A stretch of 41,580 nucleotides of DNA from Bacteroidales bacterium (GCA_022653675.1 JALCST010000018.1:1-41580), one strand, 5' to 3'; positions 31,697-40,455 are shown, counted from the first letter of the stretch. Numbers and translations are program-made. The notes: generated by a model from the sequence alone, not told the origin.

Positions 31697-33688
31697 TCAA
31701 GTCAGCCTGTTTACTGATTTTGCGACGGACGTTTTTGCACGGGAGTATTCCTTCAGCTTTGCCAGAAGCAAATTCCGGCGTTCGGTATCGCCGTTCTTTT
31801 GGGCTTCCCCCAATTCCGCCGTCAGCTGACGGCAAATAAATTCCAGTACTTTGAATTTATACAGGTTCAGGGATTTTGGGACCATTTCTCCCAAAGTATC
31901 CTCCTCCGGTACGATTGAAGTGCGGAACTGCTTTATGGTCAACGGTTGTGCATCATTCAACATCCCAACCACCATGTCTATGACTTCCTTGTCGCGGTTG
32001 TTGGTGAAGTGGCGGAGCACGGCGTTTTCGACGGCATCGCGATGCTCGTCATCTGTATAAGATACATCCCCGAAAGTGGCGTAGAATTCGTCGTAGATGT
32101 TTTTATAAAGGGGATTCGTAAAAGATTCGTCATCTTTTTCCAATTCGGAGCGCATGTATTGTGCAACAGTTATTGCAGGAGTCTGAGGAGCTCCGTATAC
32201 CATGTTTTCCGGGAATATCAGCCTGTAAGGTCCGAACTTGATAAGATAGTATACGAGTTCCTTTTCGTTGGGGGCGAGGAAGATGTTCGTGATCCCTTTT
32301 TTACCCTCCACCGAAGTTGCCTGTTCCATAATTTCGGGTTCGTAACTTCTTTGAGGATATGGGTTACGTTGCGCCTCGTTTCTCTTGCGGCGTTCTCGCA
32401 GTTCGTTTATGCGGTTGAATATAACATCGGTCTTGACATCGAATTTGTCAGCTACCACGTTTACGTATACGGTCCTAGTCACCGCGTCGGGAATCATCGA
32501 CAAAGATTCTATCACGTCGTTTATAAGCCCTGCTTTTTTGATCGGGTCTTGCTGCGCATCCTTCATCAACAACTCGCTTTTGAAGACTATGAAATCGTTT
32601 TCATGGCGTTCCATGTATGTCAGGATTTCGTCATGTGTGTGTGCTTTGGCATAGGAATCCGGATCGTCCTCGGGGGGCAGCGTTACTACCTTGACATTCA
32701 TGCCTTCGCCCAGAATCATATCTACGCCTCTCAAGGAGGCGTGTTGTCCTGCGGCGTCTCCGTCGTACATGACGGTTATGTTATTCGTGAAACGCTTAAT
32801 CATGAGGACCTGTTCCTGGGTAAGGGAAGTGCCGCTCGACGCCACCAAATTGCAAATCCCGGCTTGGTGCATCGATATGACGTCGGCATAACCTTCCACG
32901 AGGTAACATTTATCCCTTTTGGATATTTCACCCTTCGCCTGGGTTATTCCGTAAAGCGTGTGTTTCTTGTCATATATCAACGATTCGGGGGAATTCACAT
33001 ATTTCGGTTTCTCGTCCTTTATCAGGGTCCTTGCCCCGAATCCGATGACGCGCCCTCCTATCGCCGATATCGGGAATATGACCCTGTTGTAGAACCTGTC
33101 CGTCAGTTCACCGTCGTCGCGGCGTATGCACATTCCTGCATCAACCAAAAGGTCGGGATTGTAACCCTTGGATTTAGCCCAGCTCAAAAAATTGTTCCTT
33201 CCTTTCGGTGCGAACCCCAAACCGAACTTCCTGATCGTCTCGTCGGTGAACTTGCGCTCGCGAAAATAGGAGAGCCCGATGGCTTTACCTTCCTCGGTGT
33301 TCCATAGAATGTCTTGGAAATATTTCTGGGCGGCTTCGGTTATAAGTATCAGGCTTTCGTATTTAAGACGTCCCGTCGCTTCTTCTGGAGTCTCTTCCTT
33401 CTCTTCTATTTCTATGTTGTATTTTCTGGCCAGGTAACGGAGAGCTTCTGGATAGGTCATGTGTTCATGTTCCATGACGAATGTTACCGCAGTACCGGCC
33501 TTACCGCATGCGAAGCACTTGAAAATGCCTTTCGACGGCGAAACGGACATGGAAGGATTCCTGTCCTCGTGAAAGGGACAAAGACCTATATAGTTGGCTC
33601 CCCGACGCTTCAGAGTCACGAAATCACCTATGACCTCCTCTATTTTTACCGCATCCAGGATGCGGTCCACAGTCTGTTTGTCTATCAT
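31697..33688 (-). CDS. dnaG: DNA primase DnaG
   Basis: The replication primase (663 aa). N-terminal CHC2 zinc finger: CPFHEDRNPSMSV followed by FKCFACGKAG. The TOPRIM catalytic core has VEGYADVISMHQAGI and ASSGTSLT, then VMYDGDAAG with the metal-binding Asp residues. The C-terminal region is the DnaB-interacting domain. The open frame extends 41 codons upstream into the previous gene; the ATG at 33688 gives the family start MIDKQTVDRILDAVKIEEVI. That ATG overlaps the stop of the HU-CCDC81 gene by one base (TAATG), so the two are translationally coupled. Confidence 0.95.
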   Translation of the reverse strand: MIDKQTVDRILDAVKIEEVIGDFVTLKRRGANYIGLCPFHEDRNPSMSVSPSKGIFKCFACGKAGTAVTFVMEHEHMTYPEALRYLARKYNIEIEEKEETPEEATGRLKYESLILITEAAQKYFQDILWNTEEGKAIGLSYFRERKFTDETIRKFGLGFAPKGRNNFLSWAKSKGYNPDLLVDAGMCIRRDDGELTDRFYNRVIFPISAIGGRVIGFGARTLIKDEKPKYVNSPESLIYDKKHTLYGITQAKGEISKRDKCYLVEGYADVISMHQAGICNLVASSGTSLTQEQVLMIKRFTNNITVMYDGDAAGQHASLRGVDMILGEGMNVKVVTLPPEDDPDSYAKAHTHDEILTYMERHENDFIVFKSELLMKDAQQDPIKKAGLINDVIESLSMIPDAVTRTVYVNVVADKFDVKTDVIFNRINELRERRKRNEAQRNPYPQRSYEPEIMEQATSVEGKKGITNIFLAPNEKELVYYLIKFGPYRLIFPENMVYGAPQTPAITVAQYMRSELEKDDESFTNPLYKNIYDEFYATFGDVSYTDDEHRDAVENAVLRHFTNNRDKEVIDMVVGMLNDAQPLTIKQFRTSIVPEEDTLGEMVPKSLNLYKFKVLEFICRQLTAELGEAQKNGDTERRNLLLAKLKEYSRAKTSVAKSVNRLT

Positions 33689-34521
33689 TACTTCGTAAGG
33701 TACTTGAGAAGTTCCCTCTCCTCGGAGTTGTAGAGAATCTTGTCGACCCAAGCCTGGTCCCTGCAGACGTAAAGTATCCCGTATGCCACAATTGCCAGGA
33801 ACAGTATGCAACCAAGTATTATGAAAATTATTCCGACTGTGTTGGGACCTTTCCGTTCTACGGATTCGTTCTTTAGTTTCCCCTGCATTTCCTCCTCTGC
33901 CTCTTCCGGTCCTTCGCTTTCATCTTTTATTTGCTCCTTATCTTCCGGTTTGCCATCCGTTTCCGGTACCGCTTCCGTTTCGTTATCTTCCTCCGTTTCC
34001 GGACCATGGTCCGATTCGGTGACTATGACCTTAATGGGTTCGAGAATCTTGTCCATAAGGTTGGATTTTTTACCGGAAGGCGTTTCTTCTTCCTGGTGCA
34101 GTACCTTCATGTTGACCGGAGTAAGCCCTTTCCCGTCCGGAAATATGTCGAGATCCGCTTCTGCGATAAAGAAATACTCGTTGCGGGCAGTGGCCCGCAT
34201 TTTTCCCAGTCCAGGAAGGATCATGGTTTTGGTACGGTCTAATTCTTCACAGAATTTGCTTGCCATGTCCTCCAGTTCCTTTCCGGCTGCTTCGCGGCTT
34301 ATACCTGTCTCGTCCGCATATGCGTCGGCGAGCAAAGTATCGTCGCTTTGTTCATTTGATCTGTAATATAAACGTTTATATGGCGGATTTATTACTGTGC
34401 CATGGTCGGATATGGATGCCGGCATGATCTGCGTGAGAAAACAGCCGCGTCCAGCAAAAGAGATGCGTTCGTGGTCGCAGGAGAGCTTCTTGATCAGAGC
34501 CGAAATTTGCGTGATTTCCAT
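33688..34521 (-). CDS. HU-CCDC81 domain membrane protein without SPOR domain
   Basis: A 277-residue protein. Residues about 1-140 resemble the tandem HU-CCDC81 (HU-like, DNA-binding-fold) domains known from Bacteroidota: MEITQISALIKKLSC, FAGRGCFLT, ILPGLGKMRATARNEYFF. A low-complexity acidic linker (about 168-215, rich in Glu/Asp/Pro) leads to one transmembrane helix (228-252) and a 25-residue tail. Typical homologues end in a peptidoglycan-binding SPOR domain, which is absent. The ATG at 34521 is chosen over a longer frame that crosses the promoter. It is first in an operon with dnaG. Confidence 0.78.
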   Translation of the reverse strand: MEITQISALIKKLSCDHERISFAGRGCFLTQIMPASISDHGTVINPPYKRLYYRSNEQSDDTLLADAYADETGISREAAGKELEDMASKFCEELDRTKTMILPGLGKMRATARNEYFFIAEADLDIFPDGKGLTPVNMKVLHQEEETPSGKKSNLMDKILEPIKVIVTESDHGPETEEDNETEAVPETDGKPEDKEQIKDESEGPEEAEEEMQGKLKNESVERKGPNTVGIIFIILGCILFLAIVAYGILYVCRDQAWVDKILYNSEERELLKYLTK

Positions 34522-34553
34522 TATCCAGGTGTGAAATATAGCCGTTAGCTTTA

Positions 34554-34561
34554 CAAAGGTA
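34554..34561 (-). promoter_or_regulatory. Promoter -7 element of the HU-CCDC81-dnaG operon
   Basis: Minus-strand TACCTTTG fits TAnnTTTG, 32 nt before the ATG at 34521. No clear -33 TTTG at standard spacing; the upstream DNA is shared with the divergent promoter of the YiiX-like gene. Confidence 0.45.
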
Positions 34562-34567
34562 GTATTT

Positions 34568-34600
34568 TTTGGGTAAATGTTGAGGATTGGAGTAACTTTG
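34568..34600 (+). promoter_or_regulatory. Promoter of the YiiX-like gene
   Basis: TTTG (34568-34571), a 21-nt spacer and TAACTTTG (34593-34600) form a good Bacteroidota promoter. A ribosome binding site, GGAGG (34612-34616), lies 6 nt before the ATG at 34623. Confidence 0.6.
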
Positions 34601-34622
34601 GAATTGCTTTTGGAGGTATCAT

Positions 34623-35336
34623 ATGAAACATGGAATTTCGATATTTTTCTTGGTCGGTTCGCTTTTAATTTTTCAATGCCATGCGGTTTCATGTGCCCAG
34701 GACCGGATTGTCCTGAACACGGATTGCATTAGGAACGGAGATCTGATTTTCCAGGCCGGTGCGCCTGCAGGGAAGAAAAAATCCACCGAAGGCAAGGGAG
34801 GCGGAATAGACATTACCAAAGCTGTTGCCGAGTCTACGACAGGCAAGGGAGATATCGGTTACACGCATGTTGGCATCATATGTCTCGAGAACGGAATTCC
34901 TTATGTTATCGAAGCCGCCACTTCAGGAGTCAGGGAGACTCTTCTTTCGGATTTCATAGGGGATTCGGCCGTAAGGGACGGAGAGCCGCTTGTGGCATTG
35001 GCCAGGGTCAAGGATACCACCGCGATTTCCGTGGAGGATGCCGTGGAACGGGCGAAAAAATTGATAGGAAAGGGATACGATTATTATTACAGGCCGGGTA
35101 ACGGACTTTACTATTGCAGCGAACTGGTTTACGACTGCTATCTAATGCATGACGGAACCCATCTTTTCGAGACCGTTTCAATGTCCTTCAAGGACAGGTC
35201 AGGCAGGATTTCCCCGCTTTGGAAAAAACATTTCGGCAAACTAGGTGTTGCGGTGCCTGAAGGTGTGACCGGTACGAATCCGGAAGAACTTTCAAAATCA
35301 CGCAGGCTTTTTTTCCTTTATGTTCCAAGGCTCTGA
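34623..35336 (+). CDS. YiiX/YebB-like NlpC/P60-superfamily cysteine hydrolase
   Basis: A 237-residue exported protein (signal peptide about 1-25) of the permuted papain-fold group. The catalytic residues can be placed: His82 in THVGII, Glu97 in YVIEAA and Cys165 in YYCSELVY; GDLIFQ marks the domain start. The group includes peptidoglycan and lipid/amide hydrolases; the substrate here is unknown. A 20-residue Gly/Lys-rich insertion lies between GDLIFQ and the His. It appears monocistronic, followed by the tRNA-Asn promoter. Confidence 0.85.
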   Translation: MKHGISIFFLVGSLLIFQCHAVSCAQDRIVLNTDCIRNGDLIFQAGAPAGKKKSTEGKGGGIDITKAVAESTTGKGDIGYTHVGIICLENGIPYVIEAATSGVRETLLSDFIGDSAVRDGEPLVALARVKDTTAISVEDAVERAKKLIGKGYDYYYRPGNGLYYCSELVYDCYLMHDGTHLFETVSMSFKDRSGRISPLWKKHFGKLGVAVPEGVTGTNPEELSKSRRLFFLYVPRL

Positions 35337-35354
35337 AGAAAAGTGGAGATTTTT

Positions 35355-35385
35355 TTTGCCACATGATCTAAAAAACCTATATTTG
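35355..35385 (+). promoter_or_regulatory. Promoter of tRNA-Asn
   Basis: TTTG (35355-35358), exactly 19 nt, then TATATTTG (35378-35385): the clearest Bacteroidota-consensus promoter in the window. The tRNA begins 25 nt downstream. Confidence 0.75.
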
Positions 35386-35410
35386 TGCCCGCTTCAAAAG
35401 CGAGCGATCG

Positions 35411-35484
35411 GCCTCAATAGCTCAATTGGTTAGAGCACATGACTGTTAATCATGGGGTTCAAGGTTCAAGTCCCTGTTGAGGCG
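35411..35484 (+). tRNA. tRNA-Asn (anticodon GTT)
   Basis: A complete cloverleaf: acceptor GCCTCAA/TTGAGGC (7 bp, perfect), D-stem GCTC/GAGC, anticodon stem CATGA/TCATG with loop CTGTTAA and anticodon GTT at 35445-35447, five-base variable loop, and T-loop TTCAAGT. The T-stem CAAGG/CCCTG has one A-C mismatch in the middle. Discriminator G at 35484; CCA is not encoded. It has its own promoter and a terminator 6 nt after the 3' end. Confidence 0.95.
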
Positions 35485-35490
35485 CATTTT

Positions 35491-35517
35491 AAGGACGGCT
35501 TTCAAGGCCGTCCTTTT
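35491..35517 (+). terminator. Intrinsic terminator after tRNA-Asn
   Basis: A perfect 9-bp stem AAGGACGGC/GCCGTCCTT (35491-35499 and 35507-35515) with a 7-nt loop, continuing into TTTT on the plus strand. It ends the tRNA transcript and lies 6 nt from the PL8 stop codon, so it may also stop leftward reading, though the minus strand lacks a good U-tract. Confidence 0.75.
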
Positions 35518-35523
35518 ATGTTC

Positions 35524-37713
35524 TCATATCCCCTGTGGTAAAGGTTTGATTACTGTTTGCCCCAGGTGAGCTTCATCTGTAGGCATATTGAAGACAAGCC
35601 GGAAAAGATTTCCCCTTTCGCTTAACGTAACCGTGATTTTCCCGGCAGTTTCCAAGGGGGAAGATACGCTCACTTCGGCCCCATTTATTATTATCAATGC
35701 TGGTTCGTCGACCTTCAGCAAATGGGAACCGAAACGTAAAGACCCCGCTTTGTTGAATACTGCGCAGATTTCATCGTTGTATTTTACCGCCTGGCAACAG
35801 GAGTCGTTACTGAGCACCCTGACCCGGCCTGATCTTGCGAGGTTCCCGGCTTCCTTGGTAGTTCCGTAAGGCAGGATGGCGTAGGCATAACTGCCGTCCT
35901 TTCTCGAAATGTCGTGGGAGACGTAACATTTGAAAATACGGCCTTCTTCCCATTTGTTCTTGTAGCAAGGGTCTATCGGATCCCACTTGCCGCGTTGTAT
36001 GGACGTAGAGAGATGCAGACTCGATTTCTCCAGCAAAACATATATGCGGTCGTCATGACGGATCCAACTGACGTTCCCTTTTGGGAAAACCGTATCTACG
36101 GCTGTCGTTTGACTGAAAAGCATGCTTTTCCCGGAATCCAATCCTACAGTGACATCTCCATCCAGATGTGTTTGGTCAAGCGTAGTGAATATCGATTTGC
36201 ATTCCGGGTCGTCCGTACGTATACCGCATCCGAGGGCGACCACCATATCCTTGAAAAAGAAATCGGCCTTCAGGGCATGCAGGCTGTCTCGGTTCAACTC
36301 CATTACCGTACACATGGTATTGTCGTCGCAGACGCCTCCGACCCATTTGGAATGGTTGGCCTTTTCGGGAATCAGATCGCTGCTTTTGATCGGTTTCCCG
36401 TCGTCGTAAGCGGTGACGCCCGGAATCCTTCTCCAATCCCATTCGGCAAAGATATTTTCATATTCGCCTCCGTGCTGCATGAAAAGCAACGCTCCGTCCG
36501 CTGAAAAATTCGACAGGGTATTTTCCCTATTGGTCATTTCGAATCCGATGGTCCTCTCGGAATGCATCCTGACCGAAGCATACCATTTGCGGGCTCGGAA
36601 AATTCCGCAGTCTGAACGCCAGAAATAACGGGCTCCGCAAAGGCTGTTCCCGAACTTTTGGGGTTCCAGATTCTCTTTTGAAATATTTTCGAAGGATTTG
36701 TATCCGGGGCGTTTCAAGGCGGCCATGTTCTGTGCGGTAACGGCAAGTGCATATGCCTTGCCGCGTCCTGCACGGATAAAGACCTGCCTTCCGCAGAAAC
36801 TTGGATCCATGATGCCATGCCATACGCACCAGCATAGGCCTTCGGAAATGAATCGTGCCGCTATATCGTATTGTTCGTCTGTGAACATGTAAGGAGTCCC
36901 TTTTAGTACGCGGAACCAAAATGCAAGGTCTTCCACATAGGCCAGTCCGTAGTTCCCGAACTGCATTTGAGGGCCATGCTGATGGAATGACCAGTCGGCC
37001 TGGATCCCTTCCTTGTCGGTGACGTAGATCTCTTCAGCTATGGCATCGCGAGCCTTTATCACAAGGGCTTCGTCGTCGATCAGCAATCCCTTCATCAGGT
37101 TGTTGCCGGCCAGCCACACCTTATTTTGTCCGGTCCGTCCGAATTTGGACCGTTCCAGTACCTTAAGGCCTCCCGATATCTCGTCTTCGGACAATTCGTC
37201 CCTGATCATCAACAGGATTGCCGTCATTTTTTTTGGAACCCCGATATCGTTATGCCACCAGTTCGGGCAAACCGGCATTGTCCTTAACCAGTAGGCGATT
37301 CCGGAATGCAATGCTTCGTGCAGCCTAGGATTGCGATACCATTTCGATCCGGGGTCTGAATAGAGTTTTGCCAAAGCATAAAGCCTGGTAAGATGTAATG
37401 TCGGCTGCCATCTGCCGCGCGTCTTGTCTGCGTAGTCTATGTCGCTCCATTCGCCGTTTGCGTCGAGCATTCCCAACAACCGTTCCACCTCCTCGTCAGG
37501 CAAATGGACCGACATGTAAAGTTGAAGCATAAGTACGTCGTTACCCCTGCCGGAATCGGAACAGGAGATGAAGCCATCCTTAGCAGAGCTGTCGGGGGCG
37601 TAATCGATGGCCGATACGCGCACGAAGGCGGCTCTGACTTCATCCAGGGGGGAAGCGATTGCGGGTATAAGCGCAGCCATGGCGAAAACAAGCGATGCAA
37701 GCATTTTTTTCAT
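35524..37713 (-). CDS. Polysaccharide lyase family 8 (chondroitin/hyaluronan lyase-like)
   Basis: A 729-residue exported lyase (signal peptide about 1-20). The N-terminal alpha-toroid carries PNWWHNDIGVP (150-160). The PL8 catalytic triad can be placed: Asn197 (TGQNKVW), His246 (SFHQHGPQ) and Tyr255 (GNYG), with the family's usual spacing of about 49 and 9 residues. Beta-sandwich domains follow. PL8 enzymes split chondroitin sulfate, hyaluronan or xanthan by beta-elimination; the neighbouring heparinase-like gene favours glycosaminoglycans, but the exact substrate cannot be read. It is the last gene of the leftward cluster and sits behind an intrinsic terminator. Confidence 0.9.
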   Translation of the reverse strand: MKKMLASLVFAMAALIPAIASPLDEVRAAFVRVSAIDYAPDSSAKDGFISCSDSGRGNDVLMLQLYMSVHLPDEEVERLLGMLDANGEWSDIDYADKTRGRWQPTLHLTRLYALAKLYSDPGSKWYRNPRLHEALHSGIAYWLRTMPVCPNWWHNDIGVPKKMTAILLMIRDELSEDEISGGLKVLERSKFGRTGQNKVWLAGNNLMKGLLIDDEALVIKARDAIAEEIYVTDKEGIQADWSFHQHGPQMQFGNYGLAYVEDLAFWFRVLKGTPYMFTDEQYDIAARFISEGLCWCVWHGIMDPSFCGRQVFIRAGRGKAYALAVTAQNMAALKRPGYKSFENISKENLEPQKFGNSLCGARYFWRSDCGIFRARKWYASVRMHSERTIGFEMTNRENTLSNFSADGALLFMQHGGEYENIFAEWDWRRIPGVTAYDDGKPIKSSDLIPEKANHSKWVGGVCDDNTMCTVMELNRDSLHALKADFFFKDMVVALGCGIRTDDPECKSIFTTLDQTHLDGDVTVGLDSGKSMLFSQTTAVDTVFPKGNVSWIRHDDRIYVLLEKSSLHLSTSIQRGKWDPIDPCYKNKWEEGRIFKCYVSHDISRKDGSYAYAILPYGTTKEAGNLARSGRVRVLSNDSCCQAVKYNDEICAVFNKAGSLRFGSHLLKVDEPALIIINGAEVSVSSPLETAGKITVTLSERGNLFRLVFNMPTDEAHLGQTVIKPLPQGI

Positions 37714-37726
37714 TACAATACGAAAT

Positions 37727-37775
37727 AAAAAAACGATAGCGGGACAATAGGTCGCATATAGTCGTCCCGCTATCG
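37727..37775 (-). terminator. Strong intrinsic terminator between fimbrillin-FISUMP and PL8 genes
   Basis: On the minus strand a perfect 12-bp stem CGATAGCGGGAC/GTCCCGCTATCG (37775-37764 and 37745-37734) with an 18-nt loop is followed by seven T. It lies after the stop of the fimbrillin-FISUMP gene and ends only 13 nt before the PL8 start codon. Confidence 0.85.
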
Positions 37776-37793
37776 AAGTCCAGATTTTAGTTG

Positions 37794-39938
37794 TTATTTA
37801 TCATTCTCATCCTTCATGCAGCGTACCGCGAAGCTTTGGGAACGCACGGCATCGTCGCCAGTCCCCCATCCGCTTGAGAAGTAACATCCTTCAAGGACGC
37901 TTGCACGGTTAGAATTGATGGAAGTGCAATTTGCCCAGTAAAGATAAGCATGCCTGTTGTTGGAAGTCGTACGGTTCCCCCAACTGCTGTTGGATCCCCA
38001 ATGTCCTCCAGCATATATCCAATAATCGTATTTGTCGTCTCCGAGAGGATACTTTACGACCGAAGCGATACTCGGAAATTCGATCTTGTCGGTTTCGGTT
38101 ATGTCGGTATGGTCGATTTCGTTTCTCTCCCCTTTGGTCTTTACCTGTGCAAGGACTTCGCCGCTCGCGACGCGATAGCCCTTCGGACATGGATCGTAAA
38201 TGGTCTTTTCACCGCTGACTTCCGGATCATACCAGCTGTCGGTCTTGTTGACCGCACCCCACATGTCCAGGCGATGTTCTCCCATTTTCCAGTCGCCGTT
38301 TGAAGTATAATCCAATCCCGTAGGAGTCGATGCGAATATGATCGAAGGATTTGAGATAACAGTTTCAAGATCGGTATCTTCCGTTACGTACCTTTGGGAA
38401 TAATGTGTCTGGTTGCTGTTCGACCACATGAAAGGTACCGGACGTCCCCATTGGAAATAGGCTGCGAAAGAGCCTTTATTCTCTATGCCTTCCTTGGTTG
38501 CGCTGTATTTCGCCCCGAGATTGCGGTCGAGAAGGCTGAATCCGGTTCCGGGATATTCTATGTCGCTGGGAACGTCGTCGGAGAAATATGCCTGGATCAT
38601 AAATGTCCAGATAACTTTGTAATCTGCATCATATATGGAGACTACTCCATACGCGCTGCTGCCGCAGTTCTGCGATTCGGGAGCTACCTTTACGGTGATT
38701 TTATAATCGTCGCTTACCGGAGTGGTAGGAACGGATTCGTACTTGTTGCCGTTGCCGAGAAGTACCAGGCCGTTGTTGCCTACGTCCCCGGTGGATATCA
38801 TGCCGTAATATTTCGGTTCCTCTACCTTTGAGAAATCGCCGCGGGCCTTCACATCGAACGTAAGTTCAGTCCATTCTCCTTCATTAGGTGAACGCTGGAC
38901 AAGGTAGGTGTTTTGTGCACCGTAGCACCAGCCGTCTACCAGTGCGCGCGGTTCATCAGGTTCATACCATGCGAAGGAATTGCTTGACGAGCTTACATTG
39001 CTCAGGGTTATGGTGGTCATGCTGCCTGCCGGCAGGTTGCCCTTTTCCGTAAGTTGCATAGGGATGCTGACGGACGAATTGTTGCTGTCCTCGAAAGTCA
39101 CTACTGCGTAAAGGTTGCTGTTTGTCAAATCGCAAGGCAATACGGTGAGATAAAGTTCCCCCGGATCATCGCCCAAAACGGAAAATACGTCGTTGTCCGC
39201 CGTAACCTTGGCGGATGGATTCGTCTTTCCTTCTACCGGAGTGACGGCGTATGTGAACGGGTCGAAGGTGAATTCGCCGGATAGTTTGGCATTGCCGTCC
39301 TTGTCGAAGAGCTCTACAGACTTGAGGGCATATGTGGAAAATTCGTTGGACGAAACTACGAACCTGATGTAAGCCATCGCATGGGTGAGGGTAAAATCTA
39401 TTTTCTTGGTATCCGCCGATACCGTCGTGATTCCGTATGAAAAGCCGTTTTTCCCGATTTGCTTGTCGTTGACGGCATCCTGGGTTTGGTATTCGTCTAT
39501 CTGGGAATGGATCAGGATGTCATCCACATTGATGTCCGTACCGTCGACATAAGGATAATATATTAGGAATTGGTCTGAACCGGTCTCAGGGATTTGTAGA
39601 CCGAGTTGTCCTGTGGTATCGTCTGCCGCCACCTCTTCAGGCAGGAAAACTCCTTCGGCTTGTCCGGAAGAGGCATTGAATAAGGTCGCTTTTTGGTTGA
39701 TGTTGGCTGTTGTTCCTGAAAGAGTAAAAATGCCTATCGCATCCCCGCGTGTCCATGTGAGGTTATAAACCCCGTTATCGGCTTCACCGAAAACGGTTTT
39801 GGTATCCGGCTGGGAGAATTTACCTTCAAGGGTTACATGGCCCTTGTTATTAAGGGTTGAAACGATGTCGTTACCTTCGTTTACACATCCGGAAGCCAGA
39901 ATAGCGACAGCCGAGATGACACATATTATTTTTTTCAT
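37794..39938 (-). CDS. Fimbrillin-family/FISUMP surface lipoprotein
   Basis: A 714-residue lipoprotein (lipobox ASGC, Cys18). The N-terminal half (about 30-320) resembles fimbrillin-family proteins: KTVFGEADNGVYNLTWTRGD, LTHAMAYIRFVV and a series of beta-strands. A middle Ig-like part follows. The last 230 residues are a FISUMP (Fibrobacter succinogenes major paralogous) domain with TIYDPCPKGYRVAS, YWIYAGGHWG and SFAVRCMKDEND at the extreme C-terminus. It is probably a surface glycan-binding or adhesive protein of the glycan cluster. It is followed by a strong terminator and preceded by a small lipoprotein gene 31 nt upstream. Confidence 0.85.
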   Translation of the reverse strand: MKKIICVISAVAILASGCVNEGNDIVSTLNNKGHVTLEGKFSQPDTKTVFGEADNGVYNLTWTRGDAIGIFTLSGTTANINQKATLFNASSGQAEGVFLPEEVAADDTTGQLGLQIPETGSDQFLIYYPYVDGTDINVDDILIHSQIDEYQTQDAVNDKQIGKNGFSYGITTVSADTKKIDFTLTHAMAYIRFVVSSNEFSTYALKSVELFDKDGNAKLSGEFTFDPFTYAVTPVEGKTNPSAKVTADNDVFSVLGDDPGELYLTVLPCDLTNSNLYAVVTFEDSNNSSVSIPMQLTEKGNLPAGSMTTITLSNVSSSSNSFAWYEPDEPRALVDGWCYGAQNTYLVQRSPNEGEWTELTFDVKARGDFSKVEEPKYYGMISTGDVGNNGLVLLGNGNKYESVPTTPVSDDYKITVKVAPESQNCGSSAYGVVSIYDADYKVIWTFMIQAYFSDDVPSDIEYPGTGFSLLDRNLGAKYSATKEGIENKGSFAAYFQWGRPVPFMWSNSNQTHYSQRYVTEDTDLETVISNPSIIFASTPTGLDYTSNGDWKMGEHRLDMWGAVNKTDSWYDPEVSGEKTIYDPCPKGYRVASGEVLAQVKTKGERNEIDHTDITETDKIEFPSIASVVKYPLGDDKYDYWIYAGGHWGSNSSWGNRTTSNNRHAYLYWANCTSINSNRASVLEGCYFSSGWGTGDDAVRSQSFAVRCMKDENDK

Positions 39939-39969
39939 AATGTTCTGTCTTTATTGATTCGTAATGATG

Positions 39970-40437
39970 CTACCATTGGTTTTCGGTTACGGAACCGGCC
40001 CCGTCATTATCCCCTATTGCGTTATCCGGTGCAAGGGTAGTGAAAGTAGCATATTTTACACAGGTAACCTTGAAGTCCGCATCGAAGCAGACGACCCCTA
40101 CTACGTATTCGGCATAAGGTTCCAATCCGGTCGCCGTAGCTGAGTATGGAACAGAAATAGCGGTGCCCTTATCGGTCAAATAGGCACTTAGGCTGGATTC
40201 GTCCTCGACATTTACGTCTGCCGAATCCAGGGATTCCATCGATACTGCATCTACCATGCGGATCAATTGTGGAATGGCACCTTCCTGGGTTATGCTCAGG
40301 GTGGCTGAAGAAGCGGTGACATCAGTCACGTCGATTGTAATGCTGGTCTCTGTCTCCTTCTGCTTTTCAACGCAGGATGTCACGACCGCTGCGATGAGAA
40401 GGATGGGCAGGAGCTTTAGAAATATCTTTCCATTCAT
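39970..40437 (-). CDS. Small Fn3-like lipoprotein
   Basis: A 155-residue lipoprotein (VTSC lipobox, Cys22). The mature part looks like a single fibronectin-III-type beta-sandwich: ITIDVTDVTASSATLSI, ATGLEPYAEYVVGVVCFD, ATFTTLAP. Such short lipoproteins occur in polysaccharide-utilisation loci as accessory surface proteins, but I do not recognise this family. It lies 18 nt after the heparinase-like gene and before the fimbrillin-FISUMP gene, so it is likely in the same transcript. Confidence 0.7.
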   Translation of the reverse strand: MNGKIFLKLLPILLIAAVVTSCVEKQKETETSITIDVTDVTASSATLSITQEGAIPQLIRMVDAVSMESLDSADVNVEDESSLSAYLTDKGTAISVPYSATATGLEPYAEYVVGVVCFDADFKVTCVKYATFTTLAPDNAIGDNDGAGSVTENQW

Positions 40438-40455
40438 GATAATAAGATTAAGAAA

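Noticed and set aside
31946..33307. 453-codon plus-strand frame opposite dnaG
   Set aside because: A shadow of dnaG; no motif, no promoter or ribosome site, and dnaG is complete.
34522..34692. Upstream extension of the HU-CCDC81 gene by 57 codons
   Set aside because: It spans the promoter region and the start of the divergent YiiX-like gene; the conserved domain begins at the ATG at 34521.
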